DNA from: Lichtheimia corymbifera B2541
Taxonomy: Eukaryota; Mucoromycota; Mucoromycetes; Mucorales; Lichtheimiaceae
Direction: 5' to 3'
NCBI GenBank assembly: GCA_000697475.1
Contig: JNEU01000989.1
Location: 175,687-239,686, forward strand
DNA: 64,000 nucleotides
Below the pieces are notes generated by a model. It searched no databases. It saw nothing but the letters and a program-made list of their open reading frames with translations, and was not told the DNA's origin. Each line of letters opens with the position of its first letter. Positions within the stretch are counted from its first letter, which is position 1. Of this stretch, positions 25,363-36,978 are shown piece after piece. The translations under genes and the position numbers were made by a program.

Positions 25363-27580
25363 ATGTGGCATGAAGCAAGAGCAAATGAAAAACGGGTACT
25401 TGTGCAAAGACATTTCCTCCATGGAGCCTCCCTTGCAAGATAGCTTATTGTACTTGTATTGAAGATCAAGGAATTGATGGTGGATCACAAGAAGCGTGCT
25501 GAACGACGACGCGCATATTATGAGTCGCGGGTAAATTCGACATAGTGCGTGTGTGTGTGAGTACACTTTCATTGACGCATATCCGAATCTGCTTGTTGAT
25601 AGCTGGGTGATCCACGGCAATTGCTACGTGTTATTGGCTCATCATGCAAGTTGTATCCTGATGCAGAGCAGTATTACTATCACGAGAACACTGATAATTT
25701 GTAAGTCATTGGATGGGAGGTTCTTCATCATCATCATCATGCATTTTACCAACAACAATCCGGTATCTAGGATGCCGTGGCCAGTGGATCCCGACATTAG
25801 AATTGATCGGTATGCAACAGGACATGTATTACACACCAGGTCAGGCTATTCATGACACTTTTTTGTGTACGCAGGTTTGATGGTCGATCACTACTTGATT
25901 ACATCCCTGGTCCCTATACCAAGCAAGAGTTTGCAACAAAGCAAGATAAGGATATTCAGGACGAGCTCAATTTTGAACGATATCATGATTTGGTGGAGAT
26001 GGAACGGCTGCAAGGTAGATAGTATATGACCTAAGGATGAAAATATCATACATTGGGCTGATTGTCCCTTGTAGTGGAAGAGAAGCAACGTCTCATTGAA
26101 GTGGAAACCGAGTGGACCAAATTATTGGATCGACACAAGGCCTTGTTGGCTATGCTAAACAACACCGGCAGGTAAACGTTGCTATGGCTATTTTTGCCCA
26201 TTCCTTGTTAACCCCAAACATTGGTATAGATCAAAATCGCAGAGCTTTCACACCTTTGACTATGGTACAAACGACTCAAATGAGAATATGGATCATGAAC
26301 AAGAATCACAACTATTGAAAGATATCCTTTTTTTATTCAATTGACGGTCCATGTGCGATTCTGGAATATCAATTACCTTGACTGAAATGTTTACAGGCCG
26401 ATATCTTGCAATATGTTGACGACTTGACTGACAAGGACAGAAGGATCTTGAATGATATGGCTGAAAAGTATGGTATCCAAAACTACGGTCGACTTTTGCG
26501 CATGGCCAAGAAGGACCGGGATGATGAACTGCGAGAATTACAAGCAAAACAGGTACAGTAGTAGTAGGAGGATTGGGGTATCGAGTTGGATGATGGGTGG
26601 TGTCTCACACACACATGTGCGGTTAAAGGGCAAGTCGAAAGAACGCGGTGGTCGACGATCACGTGATGCTTCAAGGGAGAGAAGACGATATCGATCGGAT
26701 CGAGATAGCCCTAGGTAAGATCATTGAGGTATCTCTGATAGTTATGTTATATTCACCAGAGCATGATAGACACGATGATAGATATTATCGCAGCAAGAAT
26801 ATGCGGGATGAGAGCTCTGATAGCGATGCATCTGTCGAGGATAACCCCGTGCAATCAGACGTGGTGATTGAATTCAGCTCAGCGCCTTCCGAGAAACAAG
26901 AAGTGGATGTTGAAAAGCCAAAGCGAGTTACAGGAGCATCATCTACAACAAGTAATAGGTATGCAGGTCCATCTTTTCGATATCCCTTGGCTGATCACAG
27001 TAACATTATTATAGCAGGTCAACGACAAAAAGTGAGCCTCCCAAAAAACTGACACCAATGGAAAAGCTGAAACTCAAGATGCGTCAAGGCCTTGAAAAGC
27101 AGAGTAAGTCTACTTGCCATAATCCATCGCTTTATCTTATGGTTGCTTTTAGTTCATTCTGAGGAACGCGAGAAGCGATGGCGTGAGCGTGAGCAACAGC
27201 TGGATGAGATCAGAAGCACGTACAAACAAGATTCAGCGAATGATCAACATGAACGTGAATCAAGTAACCCGACCACTTCCAAAACGACAACACGTCGATA
27301 TTACTCGCCTAGCTCGTCTTCAGCAGGATCACGCTCACCTTCACCACCGCCATCCAAAAAGTCATCCGATAAACGACATCGATCCAGGTCGAGGTCTTAT
27401 TCGCCACGCAAAAAGTCCTCCTCTCATAGACGTCAACGCTCCCGTTCTCGTTCCCGAGATTCAAAAAGATCTAGGAAGCGATCTCGTTCAAGAGAAAGAT
27501 ATTCGAGTTCCAGGAAAAGACGATATTCCCCAGATGACAGATCCCACAGCAGAAGGCGGTCCCGTGATTCGAGGAGATGA
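25363..27580 (+). CDS. CLASRP: CLASRP/SFRS16-like SR-related protein (possible frameshift)
   Basis: Orthologue of CLK4-associating SR-related protein, a nuclear factor tied to alternative splicing. Twelve exons: 25363-25395, 25465-25530, 25651-25700, 25771-25809, 25875-26014, 26075-26171, 26230-26321, 26395-26552, 26629-26714, 26760-26958, 27018-27103, 27153-27580. The start MWHEARANEKR, then MVDHKKRAERRRAYYESR, MPWPVDPDIRIDRFDGRSLL and a DKDRRILNDMAEKYGI block are diagnostic of the family. The C-terminus is a long RS domain (residues about 360-490). Two oddities: the intron 26322-26394 keeps phase only as AT-AC, and the junction 26714/26760 is out of phase by one base with its only GT-AG pair, so the sequence as given would truncate the protein before the RS domain. 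Confidence 0.9.
26322..26394 (+). other. U12-type AT-AC intron in CLASRP
   Basis: A 73-nt intron. The 5' end ATATCCTTT is a full match to the U12 AT-AC donor consensus. TACCTTGAC lies 13 nt (from its A) before the 3' end, at the usual U12 branch distance, and the intron ends TTTAC. Joining 26321 to 26395 keeps the CLASRP frame (..LLK-E-ADILQYV). A normal AG end two bases later would hit a stop within a few codons, and no usable GT exists nearby. Confidence 0.8.
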
Positions 27581-28048
27581 TAGGATGATGCTATTGTATA
27601 GTTTATGCTTCAACGTACCAGAATAAACGAGGGACGCATTAGAGTGGCATTGTTGTAACATATTTGTGTGATGGCACGGTGGTGGGTTGTTGTCAAGATA
27701 CTGCTTGTTTGTCATCTTTGAAACTTTGCATCTCGCCCATTCTTCCCCAAAGTATATGTATAATGGATGCAGTGATTGTGGATGGTCCTGTTTCATATGT
27801 ATGCAGAGTGGCGGATGTACATTGGTGCATGCAAGACGCAATCTTCTGCATAGTCGAATAGATGGCACATGTCATTGAAGTTTATCAATTAAAGTATATG
27901 ACTTATTATTGCAGGTCCTCTTGCAAGGAGGAACCAGGTGACCCGGTTTATTATCAATGTTATGTTACAAGAAAAGACAATAAACGCTCAGCGTGTATTA
28001 CAAGTTATCGGTTATTAGAACGAGGAGCTACATAGAATCCAATCGTTG
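27581..28048. other. 3' region between convergent CLASRP and small gene
   Basis: Two short ORFs overlap here in opposite directions without coding character. AATAAACG at about 27622 may be the CLASRP polyadenylation signal. Otherwise I see nothing. Confidence 0.4.
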
Positions 28049-28390
28049 CTATGGGCAACAACAACTATTTGCTGATGCAGATTGACGTAACCATTCATCG
28101 ATTTTTTGCCTACTCGGACGCCGACCGAGACTGGAACCATTGGAATGATCGTCCTTGACAATGAAAAATGTTGTGGGATTGTTGATTATCACTACACGCG
28201 AAAAAGTGACACGGCGATAGGATGTATCATCGTCCTCCTCCTCCTCCATTATCCTCTCCTCTTTTTCCTCTTGTTGGGTCAATGGAGAGATAGTTGCCGT
28301 TGCTGCACTGCATTGCTGAAGGTACCGTTGTTGTCGCCTTGCCCTGACACGCATATTGTGCACATGACGAGAATGGAGAAATTGAAGCAT
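28049..28390 (-). CDS. Small hypothetical protein with RVTF motif
   Basis: 113 aa, single exon. It begins MLQFLHSRHVHNMRV and has a basic N-terminus, an acidic middle (EEEEDDDTSYRRVTFSRV) and ends SANSCCCP. I do not recognise a family. RVTF fits the RVxF docking motif for protein phosphatase 1, but such short motifs occur by chance. The open frame continues upstream with a strongly hydrophobic stretch but lacks an ATG there. The TATA box at 28458-28467 would start transcription just upstream of the chosen ATG. Codon use and frame length suggest a real gene, but nothing else proves it. Confidence 0.4.
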   Translation of the reverse strand: MLQFLHSRHVHNMRVRARRQQRYLQQCSAATATISPLTQQEEKEERIMEEEEDDDTSYRRVTFSRVVIINNPTTFFIVKDDHSNGSSLGRRPSRQKIDEWLRQSASANSCCCP

Positions 28391-29748
28391 GTAATAAGAG
28401 GAAAGGAGTGAAAAAAGGAGGAGAAATACAACGATCACGAGCACGAGCCACGATCATCTTTTATATACACGCGCGTATATCCACATGCATAAAACACGAC
28501 AACAAGGCCTCACTCTAGTGGTGATGTTCAAGGTGCTTATCCGGCATATGCAATGCATGAACGTGCTCGCATCACAACAAGGAATAAATCGCGCTCGTAC
28601 ATGAAATGGCGAGGTTGCACGCCTATCCTGGTGGAAAAAGCAGTCGTATTCCTAACATGGTGCAAGTAACATCATGGGTAATGCATAAACGCTTAATTCA
28701 TGGAAACAATCGAAAGGTTTGGCACAGGATGGTCATTCACCTTGACCTCTTCATGCAGGGACCCACTATAGACCGTGATGACTGTTTTGCACTTGGATAA
28801 TATAATATATGTACACGTCGTCGATCAGCAGTCTTTATTCTTTTATGCATGCCGCCCACTTGTCATCTATACTGCTATTGCCATGGAAACGGTATCCATG
28901 CTCTTCACATCCAAACGGTATTTGTGATATTCCATCATCATCCCTCGATACGTCGTCATTATGGCAAGTTCGTCACGGCATCAATGGCGGTATCATTTTC
29001 CACACCATGTCTGGACCCTCCTCTTGTACACATACGTGCAATTAAAGGAAGAAGCATCCTGTTTCATAGTAATTATACTTGTTGCTGCATGTGCTCGATA
29101 AGCCTGCATCCACGCAGGCGCTATTACATCTTTGTACTTTTTGCCCGCCCTGGTGCATGTAAGTTTGCTATGGCATGTGTTCTCCCACATTGGTCCGTTT
29201 GGCATGACGTTCATCATTATGCTGCAGCTTTTGACACTGACGAATGTAAAACGTAAGCCATATTTCAGCTTGCAGATCATTTATCCAAGGTGCTTTATAT
29301 AAGAGATAAAATCAGTTTTTGTTGCTATATAATAAGGGCTCCACTGTACTACTATGTTCAATGTGATGAGGACCTGCACTGTTGTTGATGATGAGGAATA
29401 AAGGATCATCCCGTTTTTCCATGCATCAATCCGGCCATGCGACAAACAAAAAGAAATACCATGGTTTGTTTTACAATTGGTATGCATCTCCTATGCGAGT
29501 ATAAGCCTATGCTAATATCCCCATATCCATCCTAACCATCCGAACAGGCAGCAACAGCAGCAGCAGCAGCAGCAGCACACGACTGGTAGCATTCAATATC
29601 GCCACCTTGGCCACAGTATCAGCCACTTTATAATCCAGGCCAAAGTAGATATGCCTACATATCACCGAGTTGTTGTTTTGCTTTATTCTTGGTGCGTATA
29701 TTACTACTAGTATAGATGACAGAATCTTCACAATATGTTGTATCCATG
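28391..29748. other. Gene-poor interval
   Basis: Apart from the TATA box, nothing is supported. A (GCA)n run lies at 29548-29577. ORFs at 28849-29256 (+) and 28993-29280 (-) are mutual shadows. Confidence 0.4.
28458..28467 (-). promoter_or_regulatory. TATA box of the small gene
   Basis: TATATAAAAG on the minus strand, about 70 bp before the ATG at 28390. It is one of the clearest TATA elements in the window. Confidence 0.5.
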
Positions 29749-31268
29749 TCAGTAGTCAATGTCCTATAAAGAAGCATGCACATCTGTGAGCACCACTCTC
29801 CTTCTCCTCATGGGTATAATCCTTCCTTACCTTTGCATCGCAATGTGCACGGACCCTTTCAAACGTTTTAAGCATTTTCCGCCGAGCTCCTAATGCAGCA
29901 ACACCTCTCGCTTCCAATTGGGCATCATCCATTTTGATGATCTCCTTCCAGTCGAGTTTTTCAAATAAACTTGTGTACTTGTGTAAACGTAAACGCCTAA
30001 ACCAGCCTGGGATATCTACAGTAGTAATAATGTCAATGGATCATCCTTCCTCTGCTTTGATGATGTTCATGTACCTTCCAATTCTTTCAAATCAATCGTC
30101 GATGGCTCGGCTGGTTTCTTGTTGTTATTGTTGCTGCTGGATGTTACGCTGTTGTTAGAAACTGATGTTGTTGATCCACCACGTTGACTTGAAGAAGACG
30201 ATGATGAAGTTGATGAAGCGTCATGATGCTTATCCCATGATGATGGCAATGGTGAATGATGCTGCTGCTGCTGCATATGAGTTGACTTTGCATTGTTCTT
30301 TTTTTCATCTCGACCTCCTCCCATGGCGAATGTCAAATCGGGACGTTTTGTCCAAGCAGAGATATCAACTGATTGGGGTCGTGGTCTGCGATCGCCAATA
30401 CTTCCCACAGATGATCTGGCACCTGATGAGGAGGATGACATGGATGCTGAACCTGCAGCAGCAATGGATGTTTGTATCCCAAGATCTCCTCCCCAAGTTG
30501 ATCCTCCTCCACGCAAAAGATAACCGCTGCCTTCAATCACAGATCGGGGTCGGCCATTATTAGTAGTTGTCGTAGTAGCAGAAGAAGAAGAAGTAGGGGG
30601 AACAATTGAGGATCCACCAAAGAGGTCCGACGACATTAGAGGATGGTAAAGTCGGTGATCGCCAAGTACATCATTTCCAAGTTTGTTGCTGACATTAGTA
30701 GAAGTAGAAAATGCTGCTACTGGATGACTCAATCTCCTTGAAGCGAATGCTTGTTGTTGTTGTTGTTGAATGTATCCTAATATATGCGTTGAATGAAATG
30801 AATTCATTGTCTTCAATGTCAATAATGAAATTACCTGCAGGGGATGATGATTCAAAATCACCCGACATTTGCTTCAAGACCTTTGTGAAGAATCGTGCAT
30901 TGTCCTTTGACATGTGCTGAAGCAATGTGTAGACGGCGGCCAATTGCTCTGTGTCACTCAGTAATCGAAACCAATGATCAACATGGTTGAGATCCCCCTT
31001 GAAGCCCTAGGGATATTATATATAAGTATCCTGCAGCAGCAGCAATGTTGAATCGAAGTTTACCTGCTCCATTGTAGCATTGATGATGCCAGCCATCTTT
31101 TGATCATACTCTTGCGATTCGAATGATAAGCCATTATTGTTACCTATTTGATGTATATATATTAGTTGGAATCCATCATGTCAATAAGAACAACGTACGG
31201 TGCTGGTGTAGACGGGGATCAGCCAATGGAGAGTGAGAATTGTAAGCAATGTGTGGCATGTAGTCCAT
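29749..31268 (-). CDS. VTS1: VTS1/Smaug-type SAM-domain RNA-binding protein
   Basis: A 407-aa post-transcriptional regulator. The SAM domain binds Smaug recognition hairpins in mRNAs and recruits deadenylases in the cytoplasm. Six exons: 31199-31268, 31064-31143, 30835-31006, 30075-30776, 29831-30015, 29749-29763; all in phase. The N-terminal module (WFRLLSDTEQLAAVYTLLQH) is typical of VTS1. The middle is Ser/Gln/Thr-rich. The SAM domain (IPGWFRRLRLHKYTSLFEKL..GVAALGARRKMLKTFERV) is in exon 5. The last intron (29764-29830) is optional: reading through adds about 20 residues before a stop, while splicing ends DIDY. The leader before the ATG is a long pyrimidine tract on the sense strand. Confidence 0.92.
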
Positions 31269-33181
31269 TGATCCCGGGAGTTTGGTAATCCAAGAGGGAT
31301 GTGAGTAAAAAAAGAAGATAAAAGAGAGAGTGAGAGAAAAGAAAGAGAAAGAGAGAAAGAACGTGTACGTTTGCAAGTGTGTGTGAGTGAGTGAGTACGA
31401 AAAAAGGAGGATGGAGTAGAAAATGAAAAAAGTGTCGCGGGAACCTGCCATATCCCAGTTGCAATTCGTTCATGCAGGTCTTACCCAATCACAACTACGT
31501 AACACATGGCCGTGAGCACTACTATACTCTCATCCCCTTCCCTTACCCCAATCAGATCCATCCATCCATCATCATCATTATCATCATTATCCACAGACAA
31601 CATGTGCATATCAAAAGAAAACTTTAATATTCCCCTCTTCTTCATTATCCCCTTTTTACTTCTCCTCCTGTCTATATTTTATGAACGTAATATATAATAT
31701 CGTTGTTGGTGGTTGACCAGGAGGATAAAGGTGGGTCGATATATATATAAAGTTTGACACGAGTGCCCCAAACAACCCAAATGGATAATACTATACATGC
31801 GTGTGCGTGGGATTCAAAACTTCTTTTCTTTTCGACAAATAGGATGATATCTCTCTCCCTACTTGCTCACATCAATAACCACTACCACACACGCACACAG
31901 CAACAGCATTTAGCTGCATTGCATCATGCGTGCGTATCATTCCATCATGTATGCCACAAAACACAAGCAAGTGCCTATCCGCTTTGGTGGGTGACTGTCC
32001 AAATATGTGTATCGAATTTTGACTATGCTACCCATCATCATGGTGACCACCAATGTCCCATGGGCAGCATGTGTTACACAAGTGGGCTGTTGAATGGTGC
32101 CACATCCACAAACTCCAACCCACCCGTCAATTTCTGACATACGATGGATGTGTGCAAGCAATGTTTTTAATTTGTGCTGCATGTTGCAAAAAGTGAAAAT
32201 GCTGTCAGTCGAGATCTTGATAGGTTGACATATTTTTGTTAATGATGACCTTCTAGATAAGATTTCAGAATCAGGGGGTTGGTAGAGCGAGAAGGCGGGC
32301 TATAATCACGGCGAACCAACGAAATCATATGCGAACGGTTGATATTTATCGGCGGAAGTGTACCGGTCCTTGAATATGAAATCACTGCATTATCATCGGA
32401 TCAAGACAAGGGAATACTCAGGTTCTTTTTCCCAAGAATGTAAAAGTGGAGTGTGCAATGAGGTCCGGGAACAAGAGCAGTGCGTCTATATATATAAAAG
32501 TACATATACATGTATTATGCATAAGCGTGCAGACCCATGGGGGTAGAAGAGTGTGAATGAGTGTGGGATAGATATAACCCCGTCTCGATTTATGGAGAAG
32601 GATAAAGAATTAAAGAGATCCAACTTTTAGTGAATGCATCATCCAATGCAGCGTCGATCATGGGGTGTGTTCTTTATTCATAGAGTTAGAGGAAAGAAAT
32701 GTGATTGTGAATGTCATGTAGCAATGTGGCAAACGAGTTGAAAAAGATATGTCTGTTTTGATATGTACAAGAACTATAATAATCATGAAACGGGGTAACT
32801 ATGTTATGTTAAGCGTGCGTGGTGTGGTGTGTAAGTGCCATCCACCATTAAGGGGGGGAGGGAAGAGAGGACCACCCTCATCTTGCCCCCCGATCTTTTG
32901 TATCATTTTCCCTTTCTCATTCACACTTGTACTCTTTTTCACTTTTTTCCCAACGCTTCTTTTCCTTGCTTTCTTTCTCTCTCTCTTTCTCCCTTTTTGT
33001 TATCCAACCACATCTTGTATCTACAAAGCAATACTTTATTACTATTACTACAACTTTCTAGTACTACTACTACTACTACTACTACTACTACACTACAACA
33101 GCGCACGTTTATCATCCACATCTTGCCAGGAACATCTATATACTCTGGTCTTGTACACACAACACACACCCACATATATCC
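31269..33181. other. Divergent upstream region of VTS1 and the F-box gene
   Basis: 1.9 kb without a supported gene. On the VTS1 side there is a GA-rich block (31300-31420). On the F-box side there are CT-rich tracts (32900-33000) and a (CTA)n run (about 33062-33091), both probably in the leader. Confidence 0.45.
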
Positions 33182-34870
33182 ATGTTGCAGTTGAACGATT
33201 CGTCGTCGTGCGTGAATAGCAGCAGTGCCCTAATGGGCCTACCCAATGAGTTACTCCTGTACATTCTTAAAGAGTTTCTTGATTTGGGTGACTTATGGCG
33301 ATTGTTACAGGTGTCAAGAGCGTTCCGGTACTTTGCCGTGCACACCATTCACCGTCGTTGGAAGATTGAATTGTCACCAGAGACGACCATGAAGATTCAA
33401 TGTCGAGCTGCTCTTATTGCGTTGGAAGGTTTATCTTGTCAGCTGTCTACAACCCAGACCAAAGTCTCCACTCCAACAGCTTCTTTTGCATATTCATCCA
33501 ACCCCGCCGCCGCCGCCGCTGCAGCAGCAGCAGCAGCCTCTTCTTCTTTCTCCGCATCCGCCATGATGGATCTCTTGGAAGATGAAGACGATGATGATGA
33601 TGATGACCCAATTGATCAAGGTACAACCACTACTACAACAGCAACAACAACCATGTATCCACAAGAGGATGAGGATCAAGTAATGGCAGATGATACTGGT
33701 TTCATACATCATCATCATCATCATCACCATAGCAACAACAATCATCACCGCCATCATCAACATGCAGCAACAGCATTGAATCCACAACGTCTATTGCTAT
33801 TGGATGACGATGACGATGATCATCACGTGTTTGATACGAGAATCAATATACATCAACGACGGGAACAACGACGAGGGGATATGATGGAAGAAGAATCAAG
33901 TCATCATGAGGAAGAGGAAGAAGAGGAAGAGGATAAGCATTTCCAACAATTGATGCGACGCGAGGAGCGATTACATCAACGTATCATTGCCGGCATTTCA
34001 TCCTACAAGCACAAGTATGTTCTTATTGAGGACATTGATATCCGCAATCGTATTCGCTCAGCAGTGGATGTTGTCTTTCATCATGCTGTGTTCGTTGCTG
34101 CAGTGTCCCGTGCACCTGTACGTTTGGCTTGTACCCATGCCAGTTCCACCAACCGTGCTCAAGCTGCCATGATGGTGCGTTTACTCACTCGTCTCGATGC
34201 CGCATTCCCAGCTTGTTGTCGTGAAATCACCTTTACTCTGGCAGACAACATAAAGGCTTTTCTCGAGTACACGGGCTATAAGCTATTGGCGATTGCTGAT
34301 AAATCCAAGGGTGGTGCCGTTTCAGCTGAGCATATTTATTCCATGGTATTTGGTCCTGCTTGTCAATCATCCATCTTGTGTTGCAGTTTCAATCACAATG
34401 CACCATCAAGGCGACCCTCATCTTCATCTTCATCATCATCATCCACCTCCAGCACAAAGAAAACAACGCAGCAAATATCACAGAGCTTACTAGTGACATT
34501 ACACAGCATATCAGCATGCTTTGATTTGATGGGTGCAGCCTTTGTAGGCAAGCTCTTGAGCGAAAACCATATTGAATGTGCAGTACAACGAACATGTGAA
34601 TTGCTCTCGGATCCACATTTACGACCTGTCAAACGAGCACTCTTGGTGGATTTACTCGAAGGTTGGCTTACTATCAAGCGTGGTTTGGTTGCAAGTGAAT
34701 TGTGTAGGTGGGTCAGGCTGGAAATTGAGAGATGTGATCAACAACAAGCGGCGGCTGTAGCAACATCTTCTTCTTCGGCTTCAGCTTCCTCAGCACCTTT
34801 TACACGACAATCCACAACAACTTCTTTACCGCCACTCGCTGATATTTTCACCCAGTTGCCATTAGCTTGA
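33182..34870 (+). CDS. F-box protein with long homopolymer tracts
   Basis: A 562-aa single-exon protein. The F-box near residues 16-60 (MGLPNELLLYILKEFLDLGD..LLQVSRAFRYFAV) should bind Skp1 and make this a substrate adaptor of an SCF ubiquitin ligase. It is followed by Ala, Asp, His and Glu runs (residues about 100-260), then a conserved-looking helical region (IRSAVDVVFHHAVFVAAVSR.., VCSFNHN, HSISACFDLMGAAFVGKLLS). No WD40 or LRR repeats were seen, so the substrate is unknown. The lack of introns is unusual among its neighbours. Confidence 0.8.
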   Translation: MLQLNDSSSCVNSSSALMGLPNELLLYILKEFLDLGDLWRLLQVSRAFRYFAVHTIHRRWKIELSPETTMKIQCRAALIALEGLSCQLSTTQTKVSTPTASFAYSSNPAAAAAAAAAAASSSFSASAMMDLLEDEDDDDDDDPIDQGTTTTTTATTTMYPQEDEDQVMADDTGFIHHHHHHHHSNNNHHRHHQHAATALNPQRLLLLDDDDDDHHVFDTRINIHQRREQRRGDMMEEESSHHEEEEEEEEDKHFQQLMRREERLHQRIIAGISSYKHKYVLIEDIDIRNRIRSAVDVVFHHAVFVAAVSRAPVRLACTHASSTNRAQAAMMVRLLTRLDAAFPACCREITFTLADNIKAFLEYTGYKLLAIADKSKGGAVSAEHIYSMVFGPACQSSILCCSFNHNAPSRRPSSSSSSSSSTSSTKKTTQQISQSLLVTLHSISACFDLMGAAFVGKLLSENHIECAVQRTCELLSDPHLRPVKRALLVDLLEGWLTIKRGLVASELCRWVRLEIERCDQQQAAAVATSSSSASASSAPFTRQSTTTSLPPLADIFTQLPLA

Positions 34871-35235
34871 TTTCTTCATCCATTCATCCATATCCATCCT
34901 CCTTCATCCTTGTCGCCAACACACACACACACACACGTCACATAACATGCTCTTTATCTCTTCCTGTCTCTCTCTCAAGAACATATATAATTATACCCCT
35001 CCGCCTCTTTATATTCTCTTTTTTGTGTTTCTTCATCATCGTAGTAAAATAATAAAAAAAGAGAGAATTTCATGATTCGTATAATAACGCCGCGGGAACG
35101 TGAGAGATAATCAATAACATTGTACAACTACTACTACTGTATTCAATAAGAGGAAAAGGGAAGGGAGGGAGAGAAAAGAAAAAGACATCATAGGTAAAGA
35201 GAAAACGTCCCCCGCCTTGTTTGAGCCATTGTGCA
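34871..35235. other. 3' regions of convergent F-box and FAR1 genes
   Basis: 365 bp containing an (AC)n run at 34918-34936 and AATAAAAAAAG at about 35049. No coding signal. Confidence 0.45.
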
Positions 35236-35550
35236 TTATACAGCCCATTGTGGTGGTTGCGATGTGTCGCCAGGCATAGCATGATGATGATAGTGATGCG
35301 TGGTTGTGGTGGTTGTGGTTGTCGGTACTGCTTGACTCGTCATAGTGGTCGAAGTAGGATGATGCGGCATCATTGCCGGATGAGTGGATTGAATAATCTG
35401 CTGGTGCTGCTGTAGTGGGTCATCATAGCCGAATAGCTTGGCGTCAGTTACCGCTCTTGTAGGATCCCAATCAAACCCAAAAGGTTGCACTGGATAAGGT
35501 CCCAAACTATACGTATTACCAGGTGGTGTAGCAGATGGAGGATGATTTCT

Positions 35551-35582
<32 letters not shown>

Positions 35583-36978
35583 GAACAAGCAAAATGTCGT
35601 TTGTAGATGGTGCCTGCTGTTGATGCTGCTGTATAGTAGGTGATTGATACTGCTGGAAAGAAGAACCCGAAGAAGAGGATGCAACAGGAGATGAAATCAA
35701 TGGCTGTTGCTGTTGCTGTTGCTGTTGTTGTTGTTGCCGGTGTCGTTGCTGTAATTGCTGCTGCTGTGGTTGTTGTTGCTGTGGTGGCAAAGGTGGCAAA
35801 GGATCCGCTTGCTGCTGTTGCTGCTGCTGCTGACTATGACGTGCTGTGGATGGTGACGCACGATGAGGTTGTGGTCTCACATAAAGCGTGTAACTAGGAA
35901 CATGTACTGGTTGACCCGACCTGAATGTTTGTGGTGGCGAAGATGCTGTACTAAGAGGAGGGGTTGGCGTTGTAGATGTTGAAGACGATGCCGATACCCT
36001 ACGTTTCTTGACATGTTGTTGTTGTTGTTGCTCGTCTGGTGGATTGGTGCTAATATGGATTGCCTCAGGGACCAAATCAACAAGAGTATCACTATCCTGC
36101 ACATGAGCCAATTGTCGATAATGATCAAACAAGCGCATCATTTCCGATTCTACATGCATAGCCCAGGTATCATGCATAGTGACAATGGAGCATAATTGTG
36201 CAGATAGCAATGTCAATCGTCGACTCCTTTCAAGCACATCGCGTTGTCGTATCCGTTTACGTTCCTCAGTAAGGCGATTGTAGAATCGACGCTCGTTCCA
36301 AGAGATATGTGGATAATGTTGCTTGACGGTTTCACGGATCTCGCTTGTTTGCATGCGTTGTTGTGCCAATTGGATAATAAGATCATTGACTTCGTTGGGC
36401 CAATTATGCATCATTTCATCAGGTGACATCATTTCGTGATTGTGCTCAGATGCATTGGGGTTCAAAAAGCGTCTAAATTCCCATTGTCCACTATCCGTTT
36501 CTGATAATACCACTCGCCATCGACAATTGCATCGTTTGGAAGGTCTACGTCGTTGGGGTGATGTGCGTGGTCGTCGTTGTGAATCAGGGAGTCCTTCCCG
36601 AGAACAATACACGTAAATGTGCTATGATAATAATATCCACCTTAGCACCCACTTCTTCTTGATGACACCACTATATACTATATTTACATACCTTGTTGGC
36701 ACTGGCTTCTTGCTTGACAGTGAATCCAAACTCACTACACAATGATCGGCAAAACTCAACAGCGGATGCACTGTCGTTGAATGATTTCGCCAATAGCCGT
36801 TCGTAAAGTGGTTCCATCTAAGTAGCGGCATTGTTAGATACACCTTGGTCCGTGCTCTCTGGTGACAACAACAACTTACAGCTTCTCGGCTACCGGATAA
36901 CACTTTTCCTTGCTGCTGTGGATCTAATGCAATGGGAGGGGCTGTGGCTGCTGCTGTCATGGCTGTCAAATCTGTCAT
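35236..36978 (-). CDS. FAR1-type (WRKY-GCM1 fold) DNA-binding protein
   Basis: A 536-aa predicted transcription factor. Three exons: 36880-36978, 36692-36817, 35236-36621, GT-AG and in phase. The FAR1 DNA-binding domain runs from about residue 42 to 130: FNDSASAVEFCRSLCSEFGF, then CSREG, a basic patch, SKRCNCRWRVVL and a final HNHE. Cys and His are spaced as in WRKY-GCM1 zinc fingers derived from Mutator-like transposases. The C-terminal half is dominated by polyglutamine and proline, a possible activation region. No transposase DDE or SWIM region is present, so this looks like a domesticated stand-alone factor. The start is the first ATG of the open frame. Confidence 0.85.

Noticed and set aside
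26322..26396. Conventional GT-AG intron instead of AT-AC in CLASRP
   Set aside because: No donor GT is in a compatible phase, and using AG at 26395-26396 reads into a stop within a few codons.
28391..28444. Hydrophobic upstream extension of the small 28-kb gene (a membrane segment)
   Set aside because: That frame has no ATG and would need to start at GTG, close to where the TATA box predicts the transcript to begin.
32270..32350. tRNA-like string GGTTGGTAGAGCGAGAAGGCG
   Set aside because: No acceptor stem, anticodon loop or T-loop (GGTTCRANYCC) could be placed.
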